This document shows, in pieces, positions 36,993-51,252 of a stretch of DNA of 64,000 nucleotides. Source of the DNA: Affinibrenneria salicis (GTDB taxonomy: Bacteria > Pseudomonadota > Gammaproteobacteria > Enterobacterales > Enterobacteriaceae); assembly GCF_008710095.1 (NCBI RefSeq), contig NZ_VYKJ01000002.1, positions 444,572 to 508,571 on the forward strand, written 5' to 3'. The notes under the pieces are model-generated. The model was given only the letters and a program-made list of their open reading frames with translations. It ran no database searches and had not been told where the DNA came from. Position numbers and translations under genes: made by a program. The stretch's first letter is position 1, and every line of letters begins with the position of its first letter.

Positions 36993-37751
36993 TTAGCGCG
37001 CCGTCTGGTCGGCAGGCGGAGTTTCCTGCGGCGCCGGACTCAGCGAACCGCAGCAGCGTTGCGCCAGCCAGCCGGCGGCGATGGCCAGCAGCCAGCTGAT
37101 TAAGGTGGAAAACAGCAGGTCGCGCGGCCAGTGCATGCCCAGCATCAGTCGACTGACCATCACGGCGCCGGCCCACAGCATCAGAATCGTCACCGTTTTA
37201 TAGTGACGTCGCCCCCACAGCAGACCGACGGCCAGCAGCGCCCAGGTGGCGGCGAACATCGTATGACCGGACGGAAAGGCGAAGCCGGTTTCAAACTGCC
37301 AGTGCTCGCGCAGCCACGACGGGATCGCCGACTCACTCAACAACTGCTGTTTTACCAGCGCCGAACGTTCTTTACGCGGCAATGCGTAAAAGTCGCGCTC
37401 GTCAACCTGATGATTGTGCTCCAGCCAGAGTACGTAGGGACGCGGCTCCTGCGCCCAGTCTTTAATCAGCGATTTCGCCCCCTGTCCCACGATCACCGCA
37501 CACAGCATAATGGCGAAAAGCCCCAACGCCGGCCGCAGGCGAAAGCGCAGGCACCATAAGAACCAGCCGCCCAAAATCAGGCTGGTCAGCGTACCCCAGG
37601 GGGACGTCACGGTTTCGGTTATCCAGAACAGCATACGCAGCCCGATGCCGTGATAGCCGGGTTGCCACTGCCAGTCCAGCGCCCATACCGCCAGCGGTAT
37701 AAGCAGTAATAATCCGGCGCCGATCGTGGTGCGTTTCGCGATATCGTACAT
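36993..37751 (-). CDS. pgpB: Phosphatidylglycerophosphatase B
   Basis: Inner-membrane PAP2-superfamily phosphatase (252 aa) that acts on phosphatidylglycerophosphate and undecaprenyl pyrophosphate. The three catalytic motifs are present: [14 protein letters not shown], the PSGH of [11 protein letters not shown], and [16 protein letters not shown]. Several membrane helices flank them. It is divergent from ribA as in E. coli. Confidence 0.94.
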   Translation of the reverse strand: MYDIAKRTTIGAGLLLLIPLAVWALDWQWQPGYHGIGLRMLFWITETVTSPWGTLTSLILGGWFLWCLRFRLRPALGLFAIMLCAVIVGQGAKSLIKDWAQEPRPYVLWLEHNHQVDERDFYALPRKERSALVKQQLLSESAIPSWLREHWQFETGFAFPSGHTMFAATWALLAVGLLWGRRHYKTVTILMLWAGAVMVSRLMLGMHWPRDLLFSTLISWLLAIAAGWLAQRCCGSLSPAPQETPPADQTAR

Positions 37752-37987
37752 TGATTCTCCCTTTGTCCAGCGTTGCTCACGGCAACAATACCGTCACAAT
37801 GCTAGCAGAAATTATGCCCATCCCGCCGGACAACGCGCTAAAATGGCGGCGGACTTGCTGTAAATGGACAATACAGTCAGGAAAAAACTGTGGCAGAATA
37901 GCCCGCCCCGACACTGTCGCGGACCTGTCTGGTTCAGATGTCGGCGCGCCGCGCCGGCATCCGTGCTTTTGTTTTTTGGAGAGTTGT

Positions 37988-38581
<594 letters not shown>

Positions 38582-38630
38582 ACTGTCCGCCGCTCCTCAG
38601 ACCGGCCCGTACGGCCGGTCTGTCGCCCCT

Positions 38631-41303
<2,673 letters not shown>

Positions 41304-41643
41304 GCTTCCTCCCACAATGCTTTGTGTTTCATCGTTATTTTTCGTCGACCGGCAAAATAACCGGCAGCTTTTTGAGGTCTTCTTTAAAGATAACACAAAC
41401 TAAAAATAACGTTTTGATAACAATGGGAAGTGAACGCAGTAATAGACCGGGGCTATCGTCGATGCGACGGGAACCCGGCGTCATCGGACGCGTTCGAAGA
41501 TAAGCGCTGATAAACCAGCGATTTGAGAGGCGACGCACACTAAGATTCCACGCTTTATCGCCATAATGGCTGCGGAGAATAACGCAATCAGGGCCTGCCC
41601 GCACTGTCGCCGGCGCTGATTTATCATTAAGGAGATCGTCGCC
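41304..41643. other. Divergent promoter region of acnA and gstA
   Basis: A 340-bp gap without genes. It should hold the acnA promoter(s) on the reverse strand and the gstA promoter forward. No specific SoxS, CRP or RpoS site was confidently resolved. Confidence 0.4.
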
Positions 41644-42249
41644 ATGAAGCTGTTCTACACGCCTGGGAGCTGTTCCCTGTTTCCGCACATTGTTTTACGC
41701 GAAGCCGATCTCAATTTTACGCTGGTAAAAGTAACGCTGGCGGGAAAGACCACCGAACGGGATGAGGACTATCTGACGATTAATCCGAAAGGACAGGTGC
41801 CGGCGCTGGCGCTGGACGACGGGACGATACTGACTGAAAGCGTCGCCATCGCGCAATATATCGCCGACAAGGTGCCGCACTACAATCTGATCGCGCCGGC
41901 GGGCAGCATGGTGCGCTATCACACGCTGGAGTGGCTGAATTACATCGCCACCGAACTGCATAAGACCTTTACGCCGCTGTTCCGGCCCGGCACGCCCGAA
42001 ACCTATAAAGCGCTGTGCCGCGAGCATCTGACGGCGAAGTTTCGCTATCTGAACCTGATCCTGAGCGAGCAAAACTACCTCGCGGCCAACCGCTACAGCA
42101 TTGCCGACGCCTGGCTGTTCACCGTGATGCGCTGGGCGCACGCGCTGAAATTCGATCTGACCCGCGCGCCGGCGCTCAACGCCTGGTTCGCGCACATTAC
42201 CGAGCGGCCGGCGGTGCTTGCCGCGCTGAACGCCGAGGGATTGCGCTGA
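41644..42249 (+). CDS. gstA: Glutathione S-transferase (beta class)
   Basis: Cytosolic GST (201 aa), starting MKLFYTPGSCSLFPHIVLRE with the beta-class Cys10 that contacts glutathione. The thioredoxin fold includes PKGQVPAL with the cis-proline, and the helical domain contains LEWLNYIATELHK. A GGAGATCG ribosome site precedes the ATG. Same neighbourhood as E. coli gstA-pdxY. Confidence 0.94.
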   Translation: MKLFYTPGSCSLFPHIVLREADLNFTLVKVTLAGKTTERDEDYLTINPKGQVPALALDDGTILTESVAIAQYIADKVPHYNLIAPAGSMVRYHTLEWLNYIATELHKTFTPLFRPGTPETYKALCREHLTAKFRYLNLILSEQNYLAANRYSIADAWLFTVMRWAHALKFDLTRAPALNAWFAHITERPAVLAALNAEGLR

Positions 42250-42288
42250 GCGCCGCCGCGGGCGATACCCGCCCGCCCTTACCGTACG

Positions 42289-43149
42289 CTACAGCCGCAC
42301 CGCCGGGAAATGGTGGCGCGGGCTGGCGATCTCCGCCTGGGCCGCCACCACCTGCAGTTCATATTCGTTCATTTCTTTGGTGGTCAACATCACTTCATAC
42401 ACCGCGGCGGTGACGTGCTCCAGCGCCTTATCCAGCGCCACGCCCTTGAGCAGATTGACCAGCAGCAGACCGCTGGTCAGATCGCCGACGCCGACCGGCT
42501 GACGCGCGCCGAAGTCAACCAGCGGGCGATGAATATGCCAGGCGTCGTTCGGCGTAACCAGCAGCATTTCGAAGCAATCCTGCCGATAGCCGGCGCGGCT
42601 CAGGTGTTTCACCAGCACGACGTTCGGCCCCTGCGCGCACAGCTGACGCGCGGCGTCCACCGATTCCGCCACGCTATTCACCTGACGCCCGCTCAGTTGC
42701 TCCAGCTCCAGCAAATTAGGGGCAATGATATCGCTGGCCTGCAGCGCCTGGCGGCAGTGGAATTCGGCCACGCCGGGCGCGACGATGCATCCTTTTTCCG
42801 GATGCCCCATCACCGGATCGCAGAAATACCAGGCCTGCGGATTGGCCGCTTTCACCTGCCGCACAATGCTCAGGATATGTTCGCCCTGCTCAGCCGAGCC
42901 GATATAGCCGCTCAGCACCGCGTCACAGTCGCGCAGGCGATCGATTGCGGCGATGCCCCGCACAATATCCGTCAGATGGCTGGCCGGCATCACGCAGCCC
43001 GTCCAGTGACCGTATTGGGTATGATTGGAAAACTGCACGGTATTCAGCGGCCAGACATTAGCGCCCATCCGCCGCATGGGAAATTCGGCGGCGCTGTTGC
43101 CGGCGTGGCCGAAGACCACGTGGGACTGGATCGAAAGTATATTTTTCAT
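42289..43149 (-). CDS. pdxY: Pyridoxal kinase PdxY
   Basis: Ribokinase-superfamily kinase (286 aa) phosphorylating pyridoxal in the B6 salvage pathway. It begins [20 protein letters not shown], and has the [14 protein letters not shown] block and the anion-hole/catalytic motif [12 protein letters not shown]. It is followed on the same strand by no further gene; tyrS lies upstream. B6 enzymes pdxY and pdxH flank tyrS here as in E. coli. Confidence 0.95.
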   Translation of the reverse strand: MKNILSIQSHVVFGHAGNSAAEFPMRRMGANVWPLNTVQFSNHTQYGHWTGCVMPASHLTDIVRGIAAIDRLRDCDAVLSGYIGSAEQGEHILSIVRQVKAANPQAWYFCDPVMGHPEKGCIVAPGVAEFHCRQALQASDIIAPNLLELEQLSGRQVNSVAESVDAARQLCAQGPNVVLVKHLSRAGYRQDCFEMLLVTPNDAWHIHRPLVDFGARQPVGVGDLTSGLLLVNLLKGVALDKALEHVTAAVYEVMLTTKEMNEYELQVVAAQAEIASPRHHFPAVRL

Positions 43150-43347
43150 CGGAGGTAACCGGTTCCTGACAGCGCATGGCGCGCTGGCTAAAGGTAATGG
43201 ACAAGGGCGAGGGGAAAACGGTATCGGCGCCAGGGCGGCGGTAAAGCCCGGTAGGCGCGGCCCGGCCGCCCCATCCCGGATACGCCGGGCCTTACGGCCC
43301 GGATTTACACGCGGCGGCGCACTGAACGCCCTTTTTCGCCGCGCGAA

Positions 43348-44625
43348 TTACCCCTGCCAGACCACCAGACAGTAATGTTTCTTGCCGCGACGCAGCAGGG
43401 TATAGCGCTCGAACAGGCGATCGGCGTCGCTGAAAGTATATTCGGCGTCCGACTGTTTCTCGCCGTTGACCGACACCGCGTTAGAACCGATCATCGTGCG
43501 CGCCTGGCTGCGCGACGGCACCAATTCGGCGCCGACCAGCGCGGCCTGCAAATCGGCGCCGCGCGCCAGTTCGACCACCGGCATCCCGTCCTGCGCCAGC
43601 TGGGCGAAATCATCGGCGGTCATATCCTGCAGCGAACCGGAGAACAAACTGTCGGTAATGCGGCGGGCGGCGGCCAGCCCGGCGTCGCCGTGCACCATGC
43701 GGGTCACGTTTTCGGCCAGCACGTACTGGGCACGCGGCGCCTTGCCGCTATTTTTGTCCTCTTCCTCCAGCGCCTCGATCTCTTCCAGCGACAAGAAGGT
43801 GAAGAATTTCAGGAAACGGTACACATCCGCATCCGCGGTATTGATCCAGAACTGGTAGAATTTGTACGGGCTGGTTTTGCTCGGATCCAGCCACACGGCG
43901 CCGCCTTCCGTCTTACCAAATTTGGTGCCGTCGGCTTTGGTGATCAACGGTACGGTAAGGCCGAACACCTGATTCTGGTGCAGGCGGCGGGTCAGGTCGA
44001 TACCGGAGGTGATGTTGCCCCACTGATCGGAACCGCCGATCTGCAGCGCGACGCCGTGCAGTTTGTTCAGGCAGGCGAAGTCGTAACCCTGCAGCAGGTT
44101 GTAGGAAAACTCGGTAAAGGAGATGCCGACATCGTCGCGATTCAGGCGCTGCTTCACCGCTTCTTTGTTAATCATCTGGTTAACGGAGAAGTGTTTGCCG
44201 ATATCGCGCAGGAAGGTCAGCACATTCATGCCGCCGAACCAGTCGTAGTTATTGGCGGCGACGGCGGCGTTGTCGCCGCAGTCGAAGTCCAGGAACGGCG
44301 CGACCTGCTTGCGGATTTTAGCCACCCACTCCTGCACCGTATCTTCGGTATTCAGCTTACGTTCGGTGGCTTTGAAGCTCGGGTCGCCAATCAGACCCGT
44401 GGCGCCGCCCACCAGCGCCACCGGCTTATGCCCGGCCTGCTGGAAGCGTTTCAGGCACAGCAACGGCACCAGATGCCCCAAATGCAAGCTGTCAGCGGTC
44501 GGATCGAAACCGCAATACAGTGCAATTGGCCCTTGCGCCAGTCGCTCTGCTAACGCTTCTTCATCCGTCACCTGGGCAATGAGGCCCCGCTCTTGCAGTT
44601 GTTTAATCAGGTTGCTACTTGCCAT
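43348..44625 (-). CDS. tyrS: Tyrosyl-tRNA synthetase
   Basis: Class I aminoacyl-tRNA synthetase (425 aa; E. coli 424) charging tRNA-Tyr. Signature motifs are HLGH (class I HIGH) in [13 protein letters not shown] and KFGKT (KMSKS equivalent) in [15 protein letters not shown]; the C-terminal S4 RNA-binding domain is present. The ATG at 44625 ([10 protein letters not shown]) was chosen over the preceding in-frame TTG; GGAG lies upstream. The 198-bp gap to pdxY contains a GGGCC palindrome near 43285-43301 but no gene. Confidence 0.97.
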   Translation of the reverse strand: MASSNLIKQLQERGLIAQVTDEEALAERLAQGPIALYCGFDPTADSLHLGHLVPLLCLKRFQQAGHKPVALVGGATGLIGDPSFKATERKLNTEDTVQEWVAKIRKQVAPFLDFDCGDNAAVAANNYDWFGGMNVLTFLRDIGKHFSVNQMINKEAVKQRLNRDDVGISFTEFSYNLLQGYDFACLNKLHGVALQIGGSDQWGNITSGIDLTRRLHQNQVFGLTVPLITKADGTKFGKTEGGAVWLDPSKTSPYKFYQFWINTADADVYRFLKFFTFLSLEEIEALEEEDKNSGKAPRAQYVLAENVTRMVHGDAGLAAARRITDSLFSGSLQDMTADDFAQLAQDGMPVVELARGADLQAALVGAELVPSRSQARTMIGSNAVSVNGEKQSDAEYTFSDADRLFERYTLLRRGKKHYCLVVWQG

Positions 44626-44820
44626 CAATCACTCCACGTTTTTATACAAAAATAGCGTAACCGGCAACCGGGCGCGGCCACGCTACAGTTTAAGAATATT
44701 CGCTTACCGGCCGCCGGCCGCCTTACGCCATCGGCGATATGCGCGTCTTGCCGGCGCGGGACGCCATAGGATAAAGCGCTCCATAAGGGAGCGCCACAAC
44801 TTAAAGCGGATATTGCACAA

Positions 44821-45492
44821 TTAGGGCGCTAACCGGTCGATCTGCCAGCCATCTGGCTGACGCTGATAGAGAAAACGGTCGTGCAGGCGATGTTCGCCGC
44901 CCTGCCAGAACTCCATCGAATCGATAGTGACACGGTAACCGCCCCAGAAATCCGGCAGCGGCACTTCGCCGTTCTGGAATTTCTGTTTGAGCTCGAGAAA
45001 TTTGCTTTCCAGAATGCCGCGCGCCGAAATGCGGCTGGACTGCTGCGACACCCAGGCGCCGATCTGGCTGTCCTTCGGCCGCCGGTGGAAGTACTTCAGC
45101 ACGTCCAGCGCCGGTAGTCTTTCCGCCGTCCCCAGCACAATGACCTGACGTTCCAGCATATGCCACGGAAACAGCAGGCTGATGCGGGCGTTATGCGCCA
45201 GCTGGCGCGCTTTGCGGCTGCCCAGATTGGTATAAAACACCAGACCTTTTTCGTCATAGTGTTTCAATAAGACAATACGCTGATAAGGCTGGCCCTGTTC
45301 ATCCACCGTGGCTACGCACATGGCGTTGGGATCGGCCAGCCGCGCATCGCAGGCCTGGCGGAACCAGCGTTCAAACAACGCCAGCGGTTCGTCGGTTAAA
45401 TCGCGCCGCCGCAGCCCGCCGCGCGTGTATTCGCGGCGTAAATCCGCAACGTCAAAGGATGCGCTCTCTTCGTCTGATTTCTGAAACGTCAT
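44821..45492 (-). CDS. pdxH: Pyridoxine/pyridoxamine 5'-phosphate oxidase
   Basis: FMN-dependent oxidase (223 aa) that makes pyridoxal 5'-phosphate, the active form of vitamin B6. FMN- and substrate-binding blocks include [20 protein letters not shown] and the C-terminal [16 protein letters not shown]. The ATG at 45492 ([10 protein letters not shown]) fits the family length; an upstream in-frame extension to 45570 was rejected. Confidence 0.96.
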   Translation of the reverse strand: MTFQKSDEESASFDVADLRREYTRGGLRRRDLTDEPLALFERWFRQACDARLADPNAMCVATVDEQGQPYQRIVLLKHYDEKGLVFYTNLGSRKARQLAHNARISLLFPWHMLERQVIVLGTAERLPALDVLKYFHRRPKDSQIGAWVSQQSSRISARGILESKFLELKQKFQNGEVPLPDFWGGYRVTIDSMEFWQGGEHRLHDRFLYQRQPDGWQIDRLAP

Positions 45493-45553
45493 ACCCGTTC
45501 TGCCTTTGGTTGCAAAAGAATGGCGACCATTCTGCGCCTGGCGCGGCCAAATC

Positions 45554-45889
45554 TCAACGCGCCGCCTCAACTGCGCTGCGCCCGGTCAGCACGCAGTCCC
45601 TGACGATAACCCGACCGTCGCGCTGCAGCGTGGCGCTGTCGCCCACCATCCGGAACCGATAGCGCTCATCGCCGAAGAGCCGGCCCGGCTGCGCCGCTTC
45701 GGCCAGCAGCCGGTGCTGTTCGCCATCCAGAATCAGGTCAATATGCCGCTGCTGCCGGTCCTGAACAACCGTCAGCGGCAACCCGCCGCACTGATAATGC
45801 AGACGCTGCGCCGTCGGGCCGAAATAGTTCTGCCACAGGGTACAGCCTGATAACAGCATCGCCGCCGTCGCGACCAATACGCACTTCAT
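45554..45889 (-). CDS. mliC: MliC, membrane-bound lysozyme inhibitor lipoprotein
   Basis: Outer-membrane lipoprotein (111 aa) that inhibits C-type lysozyme. The signal peptide ends with lipobox LLSGC; the MliC domain includes [13 protein letters not shown] and the C-terminal cysteine in VRDCVLTG, a probable disulfide pair. The start ATG at 45889 follows GGGAG. Located between pdxH and anmK as in E. coli, same strand. Confidence 0.92.
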   Translation of the reverse strand: MKCVLVATAAMLLSGCTLWQNYFGPTAQRLHYQCGGLPLTVVQDRQQRHIDLILDGEQHRLLAEAAQPGRLFGDERYRFRMVGDSATLQRDGRVIVRDCVLTGRSAVEAAR

Positions 45890-45980
45890 CTTTATCACTC
45901 CCGTTATGACGCCGCGCGGCACCGCGCGCGCCGGACGAGTGTAACAACCGGCCGGCGCAAACAACCTCAGGCGAATCCGA

Positions 45981-47093
45981 TTAATCATGACTGACCGGAT
46001 AAATCGCGCCCAGCAGCGTCGGCCGGCTGGCGCCGGTGACCGAAGGCAGATTGCCGGGCAGACCGGACAGGGTGCGCGCCGCCAGCCAGGCGAAGGCCAG
46101 CGCTTCCATATCGTCGCCGCTGATGCCGAAGTTGTCGGTCGGGCTAACCTCAATGCCCGGCAAAAGCGCCGCCAGTCGCGCCATCAGGCACGGGTTTTTC
46201 GCGCCGCCGCCGCATACCAGCAGGCGCTCGCAGCCGCCGGCCAGCAGAACCTGTTCAGCGATGCTGAACGCGGTCAGCTCCAGCAGCGTGGCCTGCACAT
46301 CGCGTGCGTCCAGCGGCGGGCAACTGGCCAGCTGACGCGCCAGCCAGCCCAGGTTGAAATACTCCCGACCGGTGCTTTTCGGCGCCGGCCGCGCGAACCA
46401 GGGATCGGCCAGCAGACGGCTGAGCAGCGAGGCGTCGACCCGGCCGCCGGCCGCCCATTCACCGTCGCGATCGTAAGGTTGAGCCAGCCGACGCCAGATC
46501 CAGGCGTCCAGCAGCATGTTTCCCGGTCCGGTATCGAAACCGCGCACCGGCAGCCCCGGCAGCAGCAGAGACAAATTGGCGATGCCGCCGATATTCAGCA
46601 CCATGCGCCGCTCGCCGGGATGCGCCAGCAACGCCTGATGAAACGCCGGCACCAGCGGCGCCCCCTGTCCGCCCAACGCCATGTCGCGACGCCGGAAATC
46701 GCCCACCGTGGTGATGCCGGTCAGCGCCGCCAGCCGGTTATTGTCGCCGATTTGCAGCGTATTGGGCGCGGCGCCGTCAGGTTCGTGCCATACCGTCTGG
46801 CCGTGGCAGCCGATCGCGCGGATCGCCGCCGCGTCGAGGCCAACCTGACGCAGCAGTTCGCGCACCGCGTCGGCGAACAAAATGCCCAGCCGGCTATCCA
46901 GTTGCCCCAGCGCGGACAACGTCACCGACTGCCCCTGGCACATCGCCAGAATGGCCTGTTTGATGGCGGGAGGAATGGGATGGCAGTAGCTGGCCTGCTG
47001 CGCCACGGTATGTTGATCAATGGCGGCCAGCACCACATCCACCCCGTCGAGGCTGGTGCCCGACATGACGCCAATATATCGGCCTGACTTCAT
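45981..47093 (-). CDS. anmK: Anhydro-N-acetylmuramic acid kinase
   Basis: Cell-wall recycling kinase (370 aa; E. coli 369) that hydrates and phosphorylates 1,6-anhydro-MurNAc to MurNAc-6-P. The N-terminus [15 protein letters not shown] and [14 protein letters not shown] are ATP/substrate motifs of the family. The ATG at 47093 was chosen because [12 protein letters not shown] matches the family start; the upstream extension is not conserved. Divergent from slyB. Confidence 0.96.
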   Translation of the reverse strand: MKSGRYIGVMSGTSLDGVDVVLAAIDQHTVAQQASYCHPIPPAIKQAILAMCQGQSVTLSALGQLDSRLGILFADAVRELLRQVGLDAAAIRAIGCHGQTVWHEPDGAAPNTLQIGDNNRLAALTGITTVGDFRRRDMALGGQGAPLVPAFHQALLAHPGERRMVLNIGGIANLSLLLPGLPVRGFDTGPGNMLLDAWIWRRLAQPYDRDGEWAAGGRVDASLLSRLLADPWFARPAPKSTGREYFNLGWLARQLASCPPLDARDVQATLLELTAFSIAEQVLLAGGCERLLVCGGGAKNPCLMARLAALLPGIEVSPTDNFGISGDDMEALAFAWLAARTLSGLPGNLPSVTGASRPTLLGAIYPVSHD

Positions 47094-47421
47094 ATTATTA
47101 CCCCGGACTCTGCCGCCGCGTCGGCGCGCATATTCCACGCAACCGGCTGATCGGCGGAGAAAAATCGCACGTTACCATCGGAACAGGCTGATTTTATCTG
47201 TTGCGCCGCAGTATTTGCGGAGAAAATAGCCTGTCGCGTGGATATTGAACAAAAAAAGCGGTCTGAAAGGAACTTTATCATTCGTTGAATATCAATTTAA
47301 GCGCAATACTCTAACCTGAAAAAAAGAGTAAAAAGAGTGGAATGGCAATTCAGCGCATACCATACTTGAATCTGGCTGAAGACTGTGCCAGCACGACATA
47401 GTCACTACAGGAGTCTTTTCT

Positions 47422-47889
47422 ATGATAAAGCGTATTCTTGTGATTACATTAGCGGGAATAACTTTAGCGGGTTGTTCGAGCACCAGCACGCTTTCCGGCG
47501 ATGTTTACAGCGCCTCTGAAGCGAAGGAAGTGCAGAGCGTCACCTACGGCACGCTGGTGGCGGTTCGTCCGGTACAGATTCAGGCTGGCGATGACAACAA
47601 CGTTGTCGGCGCGCTGGGCGGCGCGGTTCTGGGCGGCTTCCTCGGCAATACCATCGGCGGCGGCACCGGCCGCAGTCTGGCGACCGCCGCTGGCGCCGTG
47701 GCGGGCGGCGTGGCCGGCCAGAGCGTGCAGGGTTCACTGAACCGCGTGCAGGGGGTTGAGCTGGAAATCCGTAAGGACGACGGCAACACCATCATGGTCG
47801 TGCAGAAACAGGGGAACAGCCGCTTTAGCACCGGCCAACGTGTGGCGCTGGCCAGCAACGGCCGCACCATTACCGTTTCCCCGCGTTAA
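47422..47889 (+). CDS. slyB: SlyB outer-membrane lipoprotein
   Basis: A 155-aa glycine-zipper lipoprotein with lipobox TLAGCSS, part of the PhoPQ regulon in E. coli and Salmonella, that helps stabilise the outer membrane under stress. The glycine-rich segment (VVGALGGAVLGGFLGNTIGG) precedes a conserved C-terminal beta domain. GGAG precedes the ATG by about ten bases. No PhoP direct repeat was obvious upstream by eye. A hairpin (GTCAATCACT / AGTGATTGAC) lies 27 bases after the stop. Confidence 0.95.
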   Translation: MIKRILVITLAGITLAGCSSTSTLSGDVYSASEAKEVQSVTYGTLVAVRPVQIQAGDDNNVVGALGGAVLGGFLGNTIGGGTGRSLATAAGAVAGGVAGQSVQGSLNRVQGVELEIRKDDGNTIMVVQKQGNSRFSTGQRVALASNGRTITVSPR

Positions 47890-48151
47890 ACCCGACCGCT
47901 GCATTTTCAATCAACGTCAATCACTTCCCCCGGGAGTGATTGACGGAATCGTCTGTCGGCCGTTAATCCCTTAGTGAGCCGATCCGCCGGCGATCAGCCT
48001 AAGCTACCGGCGCCGGGTGAGCGAACGGCGCACATCACGCCTTACGCCGTCCGGCCGCCTGACGCGATGTGCCGCGCGTGGCCAACCCGAGAAACAACAG
48101 TTTCGTCATGCAACAAAGCGCCGCATCGACGCTCTGACGCACGCCGGGAGC

Positions 48152-48583
48152 TTAATGCTCATGCAACGCCACGATATTTTTTTCCAGGCGGGCGATCAAT
48201 TTCGTCAACGCATCGATTTCCTGCGACGTAATACCGCGCAATATTTCGCCGCGCGTCTGAGTAATCACATTATCCACTGCGTCAATAATCGGCATCGCCG
48301 TGTCGGTTAAGGTAATGCGCTTCGCACGACGGTCGGTCATACAGGTATGGCGGGTGATAAGCCCTTTTGCTTCCAGCTGGTCCAGCGTCCTGACCAGCGA
48401 GGGTTGTTCAATACCGATGGCTTTCGCCAGCTGAATTTGCGACTGCCCCGGAGGCAGGTGGTGAATATTATGTAACGTCACCCAGTGAGTTTGCGTTAAC
48501 TCAAGAGGCTTTAACCGATGATCAATTAATGCCCGCCAGACACGCACCAGCCGGGCTAAATCAGAACCTAATGGCAATTCCAT
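48152..48583 (-). CDS. slyA: SlyA, MarR-family transcriptional regulator
   Basis: Winged-helix dimeric regulator (143 aa) controlling virulence and stress genes, often by antagonising H-NS. Typical sequence blocks are [20 protein letters not shown], the recognition helix region [20 protein letters not shown] and the wing [10 protein letters not shown]. It converges on slyB with a 260-bp gap without genes. In plant-pathogenic enterics orthologues (Hor/Rap-type) control antibiotic and exoenzyme production. Confidence 0.95.
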   Translation of the reverse strand: MELPLGSDLARLVRVWRALIDHRLKPLELTQTHWVTLHNIHHLPPGQSQIQLAKAIGIEQPSLVRTLDQLEAKGLITRHTCMTDRRAKRITLTDTAMPIIDAVDNVITQTRGEILRGITSQEIDALTKLIARLEKNIVALHEH

Positions 48584-48686
48584 TATCTCTCCTTATAATT
48601 AGCTTGCTAAATCATGTCCCTGGATTGCAATCAACTCTGATTTATACAAATAAAAAATAAAACATCATTTTGCTTTTATTATATAC

Positions 48687-48947
48687 CTAACATTTTTCAG
48701 TCTGCGAATAGCGGCATTGGCGCGGCTTAGTCCTTCGGCGCGCAACCGTCCGCAACTGAGCGGAATCGCCCTCAGCCCCGACGGCGCCTGGCCCGACAAA
48801 GGCGCGGATCAGCAGGAACGCCCACGCATCTGCAACCTGAACAATGAAAGGCAGCGCTAAGTAAACCATTACCAGGTTAAACATTAACGCAATAAAACGT
48901 CTCCACATGCCATCGCGCGCTGACCGTAACGGCCGGAGTCGTTTCAA
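48687..48947 (-). CDS. Small putative membrane protein after ydhL
   Basis: A frame of 86 codons starting with TTG overlaps the ydhL stop by 4 bases; an internal ATG gives a 73-residue version starting MWRRFIALMFNLVMVYLALP. The first part contains one or two hydrophobic helices (FIVQVADAWAFLLIRAFVG), and the tail is basic. No family recognised. The coupling to ydhL and the hydrophobic pattern favour a real gene, but codon evidence is limited. Neither ydhIJK nor sodC, present here in E. coli, was found. Confidence 0.4.
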   Translation of the reverse strand: MKRLRPLRSARDGMWRRFIALMFNLVMVYLALPFIVQVADAWAFLLIRAFVGPGAVGAEGDSAQLRTVARRRTKPRQCRYSQTEKC

Positions 48948-49183
48948 AAAAGTGACGGCTGTTGCGGCTCAGGGAGCGCCGCCGCCCCGCCTTGCCGTCG
49001 CTGGCGCAGCCAGCGCTGTCGACATAAGCGCAACACGTCGCGTTTCTGGCCGTCGCTCATATTTTGCCAGCCGAAACGCTCTTCGCGGCTACGCCAGCAA
49101 CCGATGCAGAAACCGCGCTCATTAGTCTGGCAAACGCCCCGGCAGGGACTCGGGATAGCAAAAAACTCAAGTTGCTCCGGCAC
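48944..49183 (-). CDS. ydhL: YdhL, DUF1289 small cysteine-rich protein
   Basis: A 79-aa protein, exactly the E. coli length. It contains the DUF1289 cysteine pattern SPCRGVCQTNERGFCIGCWR, likely a metal or Fe-S site, followed by a basic helix and the conserved C-terminus PQQPSLF. The start is GTG at 49183 with GGAGG upstream, chosen because PEQLEFF matches the family N-terminus. Function unknown. Confidence 0.9.
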   Translation of the reverse strand: MPEQLEFFAIPSPCRGVCQTNERGFCIGCWRSREERFGWQNMSDGQKRDVLRLCRQRWLRQRRQGGAAALPEPQQPSLF

Positions 49184-49660
49184 GGCCCCTCCTTTAATCC
49201 GCAGCATGCTTAATAATTGAAGTACCGTTCCCGCCGACTGGCAAGTGCCTGAGATAGATAAGCATAAAAATAGTTACCCAAACATTGAATCTCAGGCCAT
49301 TGACCGGATTCACTCTCGATGACAAACGCGCCGCAGACGCCGGGAGCCTCCCTCACCGGCGCCGCGTTCGTCACATTCGATTTTCAGCTTGTCTGCCGGC
49401 GCGCAAACCGGCGCGGCACTGCTGGCGCAAGCATTACGATGACATGCAGAGGTTGTAATGATAGCCGCAATCCGCCATGCGTAAAGGTAAGCATGCAATT
49501 CATTCCATTTCGCGTGGCGGCTATGCGCCCGGTCGCGGACAGCGGCGCGCGCCCGGCATCATTTGAAATTTCGACGCCGCCGACGTTATACTTGCCGCCG
49601 GACGGCCATTTTTCTGATACCGTGCCATACGGTAAAACACAGTAGCGAATCGAGGATACT
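49184..49660. other. Gene-free region where E. coli has nemRA
   Basis: About 480 bases without a credible gene between ydhL and gloA. In E. coli this interval carries nemR and nemA (electrophile response), which are absent here. It must include the gloA promoter; forward frames present are short and lack ribosome sites. Confidence 0.45.
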
Positions 49661-50068
49661 ATGCGCTTACTTCACACCATGCTGCGTGTCGGTGATTTAC
49701 AACGCTCCATCCATTTCTATACTCAGGTGCTGGGTATGCGTCTGCTGCGCACCAGCGAAAATCCCGAGTATAAATATACGCTCGCGTTCGTAGGCTACAG
49801 CGAGGAAAGCGAAGGCGCAGTGATTGAGCTGACCTATAACTGGGGCGTCGACAGCTACGATCTGGGCAGCGCATACGGCCATATCGCGCTCGGCGTCGAT
49901 AATGTGTCGGCCACCTGCGATCGCATTCGTCAGGCCGGCGGCAAAGTGACGCGCGAAGCCGGTCCGGTGAAAGGCGGCAAAACAATTATCGCGTTTGTCG
50001 AAGATCCGGACGGATATAAAATCGAGCTGATCGAAAACAAACAGGCAGGCTCGGGCCTTGGCAACTGA
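49661..50068 (+). CDS. gloA: Glyoxalase I
   Basis: Lactoylglutathione lyase (135 aa) detoxifying methylglyoxal. The Ni2+ ligands sit at the usual places: His5 in RLLHTMLRV, the glutamate in GAVIELTYN, the histidine in YGHIALGV, and the glutamate in YKIELIEN. The ATG follows GAGGA. Adjacent to rnt as in E. coli. Confidence 0.96.
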   Translation: MRLLHTMLRVGDLQRSIHFYTQVLGMRLLRTSENPEYKYTLAFVGYSEESEGAVIELTYNWGVDSYDLGSAYGHIALGVDNVSATCDRIRQAGGKVTREAGPVKGGKTIIAFVEDPDGYKIELIENKQAGSGLGN

Positions 50069-50175
50069 CGACGCGCGCCGGGCGCCCGCGCGGCGCTCGC
50101 TTTCTCCCGCATTACTGCATCCCTCGGTAAATTTTGCCATAATACCCGCTGCATTCTGACGAAGATTAAATACTC

Positions 50176-50844
50176 ATGGCTGAAAAAAATGATCTGAACG
50201 CCCTCAGTGGTCGTTTCCGCGGCTTTTATCCGGTGGTGATCGATGTTGAAACCGCCGGCTTTAACGCCAAAACCGATGCACTGCTGGAAATAGCGGCGAT
50301 CACACTCAAAATGGACAACAATGGCTGGCTGCAGCCGGACGATACGCTTCATTTTCACGTCGAACCCTTTGAGGGGGCCATTTTGCAGCCGGAAGCCCTC
50401 GCCTTTAACGGTATCGACCCCAGCAACCCGCTGCGCGGCGCGGTGAGCGAATATGAAGCGCTGCACGAAATTTTTAAGCTGGTGCGTAAAGGGATTAAAG
50501 AGCAAAGCTGCAACCGCGGCATTATCGTGGCGCACAACGCCAATTTCGATCACAGCTTTCTGATGGCCGCCGCCGAGCGCTGCGGGCTGAAGCGCAATCC
50601 GTTTCATCCATTCGCCACCTTCGATACCGCCGCGCTGAGCGGGCTGGTGCTGGGACAGACCGTGCTGGCTAAGGCCTGTATCGCCGCCGGCATCGCCTTC
50701 GACTCCAGTCAGGCGCATTCGGCGCTGTACGATACGCGTCAAACCGCGACCCTGTTTTGCGAACTGGTTAATCGCTGGAAAAAATTGGGCGGCTGGCCGC
50801 TGGTCGAAGCGGAAAGCCACAGCCTGAAACAGGCCGCGGGGTAA
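50176..50844 (+). CDS. rnt: Ribonuclease T
   Basis: DEDD-family 3'-5' exoribonuclease (222 aa) that trims tRNA CCA ends and stable RNA precursors. The catalytic acidic residues are in [20 protein letters not shown] and [12 protein letters not shown]. coli length is 215. It is downstream of gloA on the same strand with a 107-bp gap. Confidence 0.96.
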   Translation: MAEKNDLNALSGRFRGFYPVVIDVETAGFNAKTDALLEIAAITLKMDNNGWLQPDDTLHFHVEPFEGAILQPEALAFNGIDPSNPLRGAVSEYEALHEIFKLVRKGIKEQSCNRGIIVAHNANFDHSFLMAAAERCGLKRNPFHPFATFDTAALSGLVLGQTVLAKACIAAGIAFDSSQAHSALYDTRQTATLFCELVNRWKKLGGWPLVEAESHSLKQAAG

Positions 50845-50904
50845 AGCGGAAGAGAAAAGCGGGCGCGCCGATCAGTTTGTGCGCCCGCCGTCGCGCCGGG
50901 CGGC

Positions 50905-51252
50905 TTACTGCCCGTCGGTCTGCTGAGACTTATACTTTTCTGCCGTTTCTTTGATCAACTGCTGCAGTTCGCCATGCTGATACATTTCCAGCACGATATC
51001 GCAACCGCCGACCAGTTCGCCATCGACCCACAGCTGCGGGAAGGTCGGCCAGTTGGCGTATTTCGGCAGCTCCGCGCGAATATCCGGATTCTGCAAAATA
51101 TCCACGTAGGCGAAACGCTCGCCGCAGGCGGACAGGGCCTGCACCGCCTGGGCGGAGAATCCGCAGCTTGGCAGCTTAGGCGACCCTTTCATATACAGCA
51201 GAATCGGGTTTTCAGCAATCTGACGCTGAATCTTTTCAATAGTAGTTGTCAT
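50905..51252 (-). CDS. grxD: Monothiol glutaredoxin 4
   Basis: CGFS-type glutaredoxin (115 aa) that carries a [2Fe-2S] cluster and takes part in iron-sulfur delivery. The active site is LPSCGFSAQAVQAL; the glutathione-binding TFPQLWVDGELVGGCDI follows. The start ATG at 51252 matches the family. It converges on rnt. Confidence 0.96.
   Translation of the reverse strand: MTTTIEKIQRQIAENPILLYMKGSPKLPSCGFSAQAVQALSACGERFAYVDILQNPDIRAELPKYANWPTFPQLWVDGELVGGCDIVLEMYQHGELQQLIKETAEKYKSQQTDGQ

Noticed and set aside
43284..43301. GGGCC palindrome downstream of tyrS considered as a REP/BIME element
   Set aside because: Only one unit is visible and it lacks the typical REP sequence; a plain hairpin is enough.
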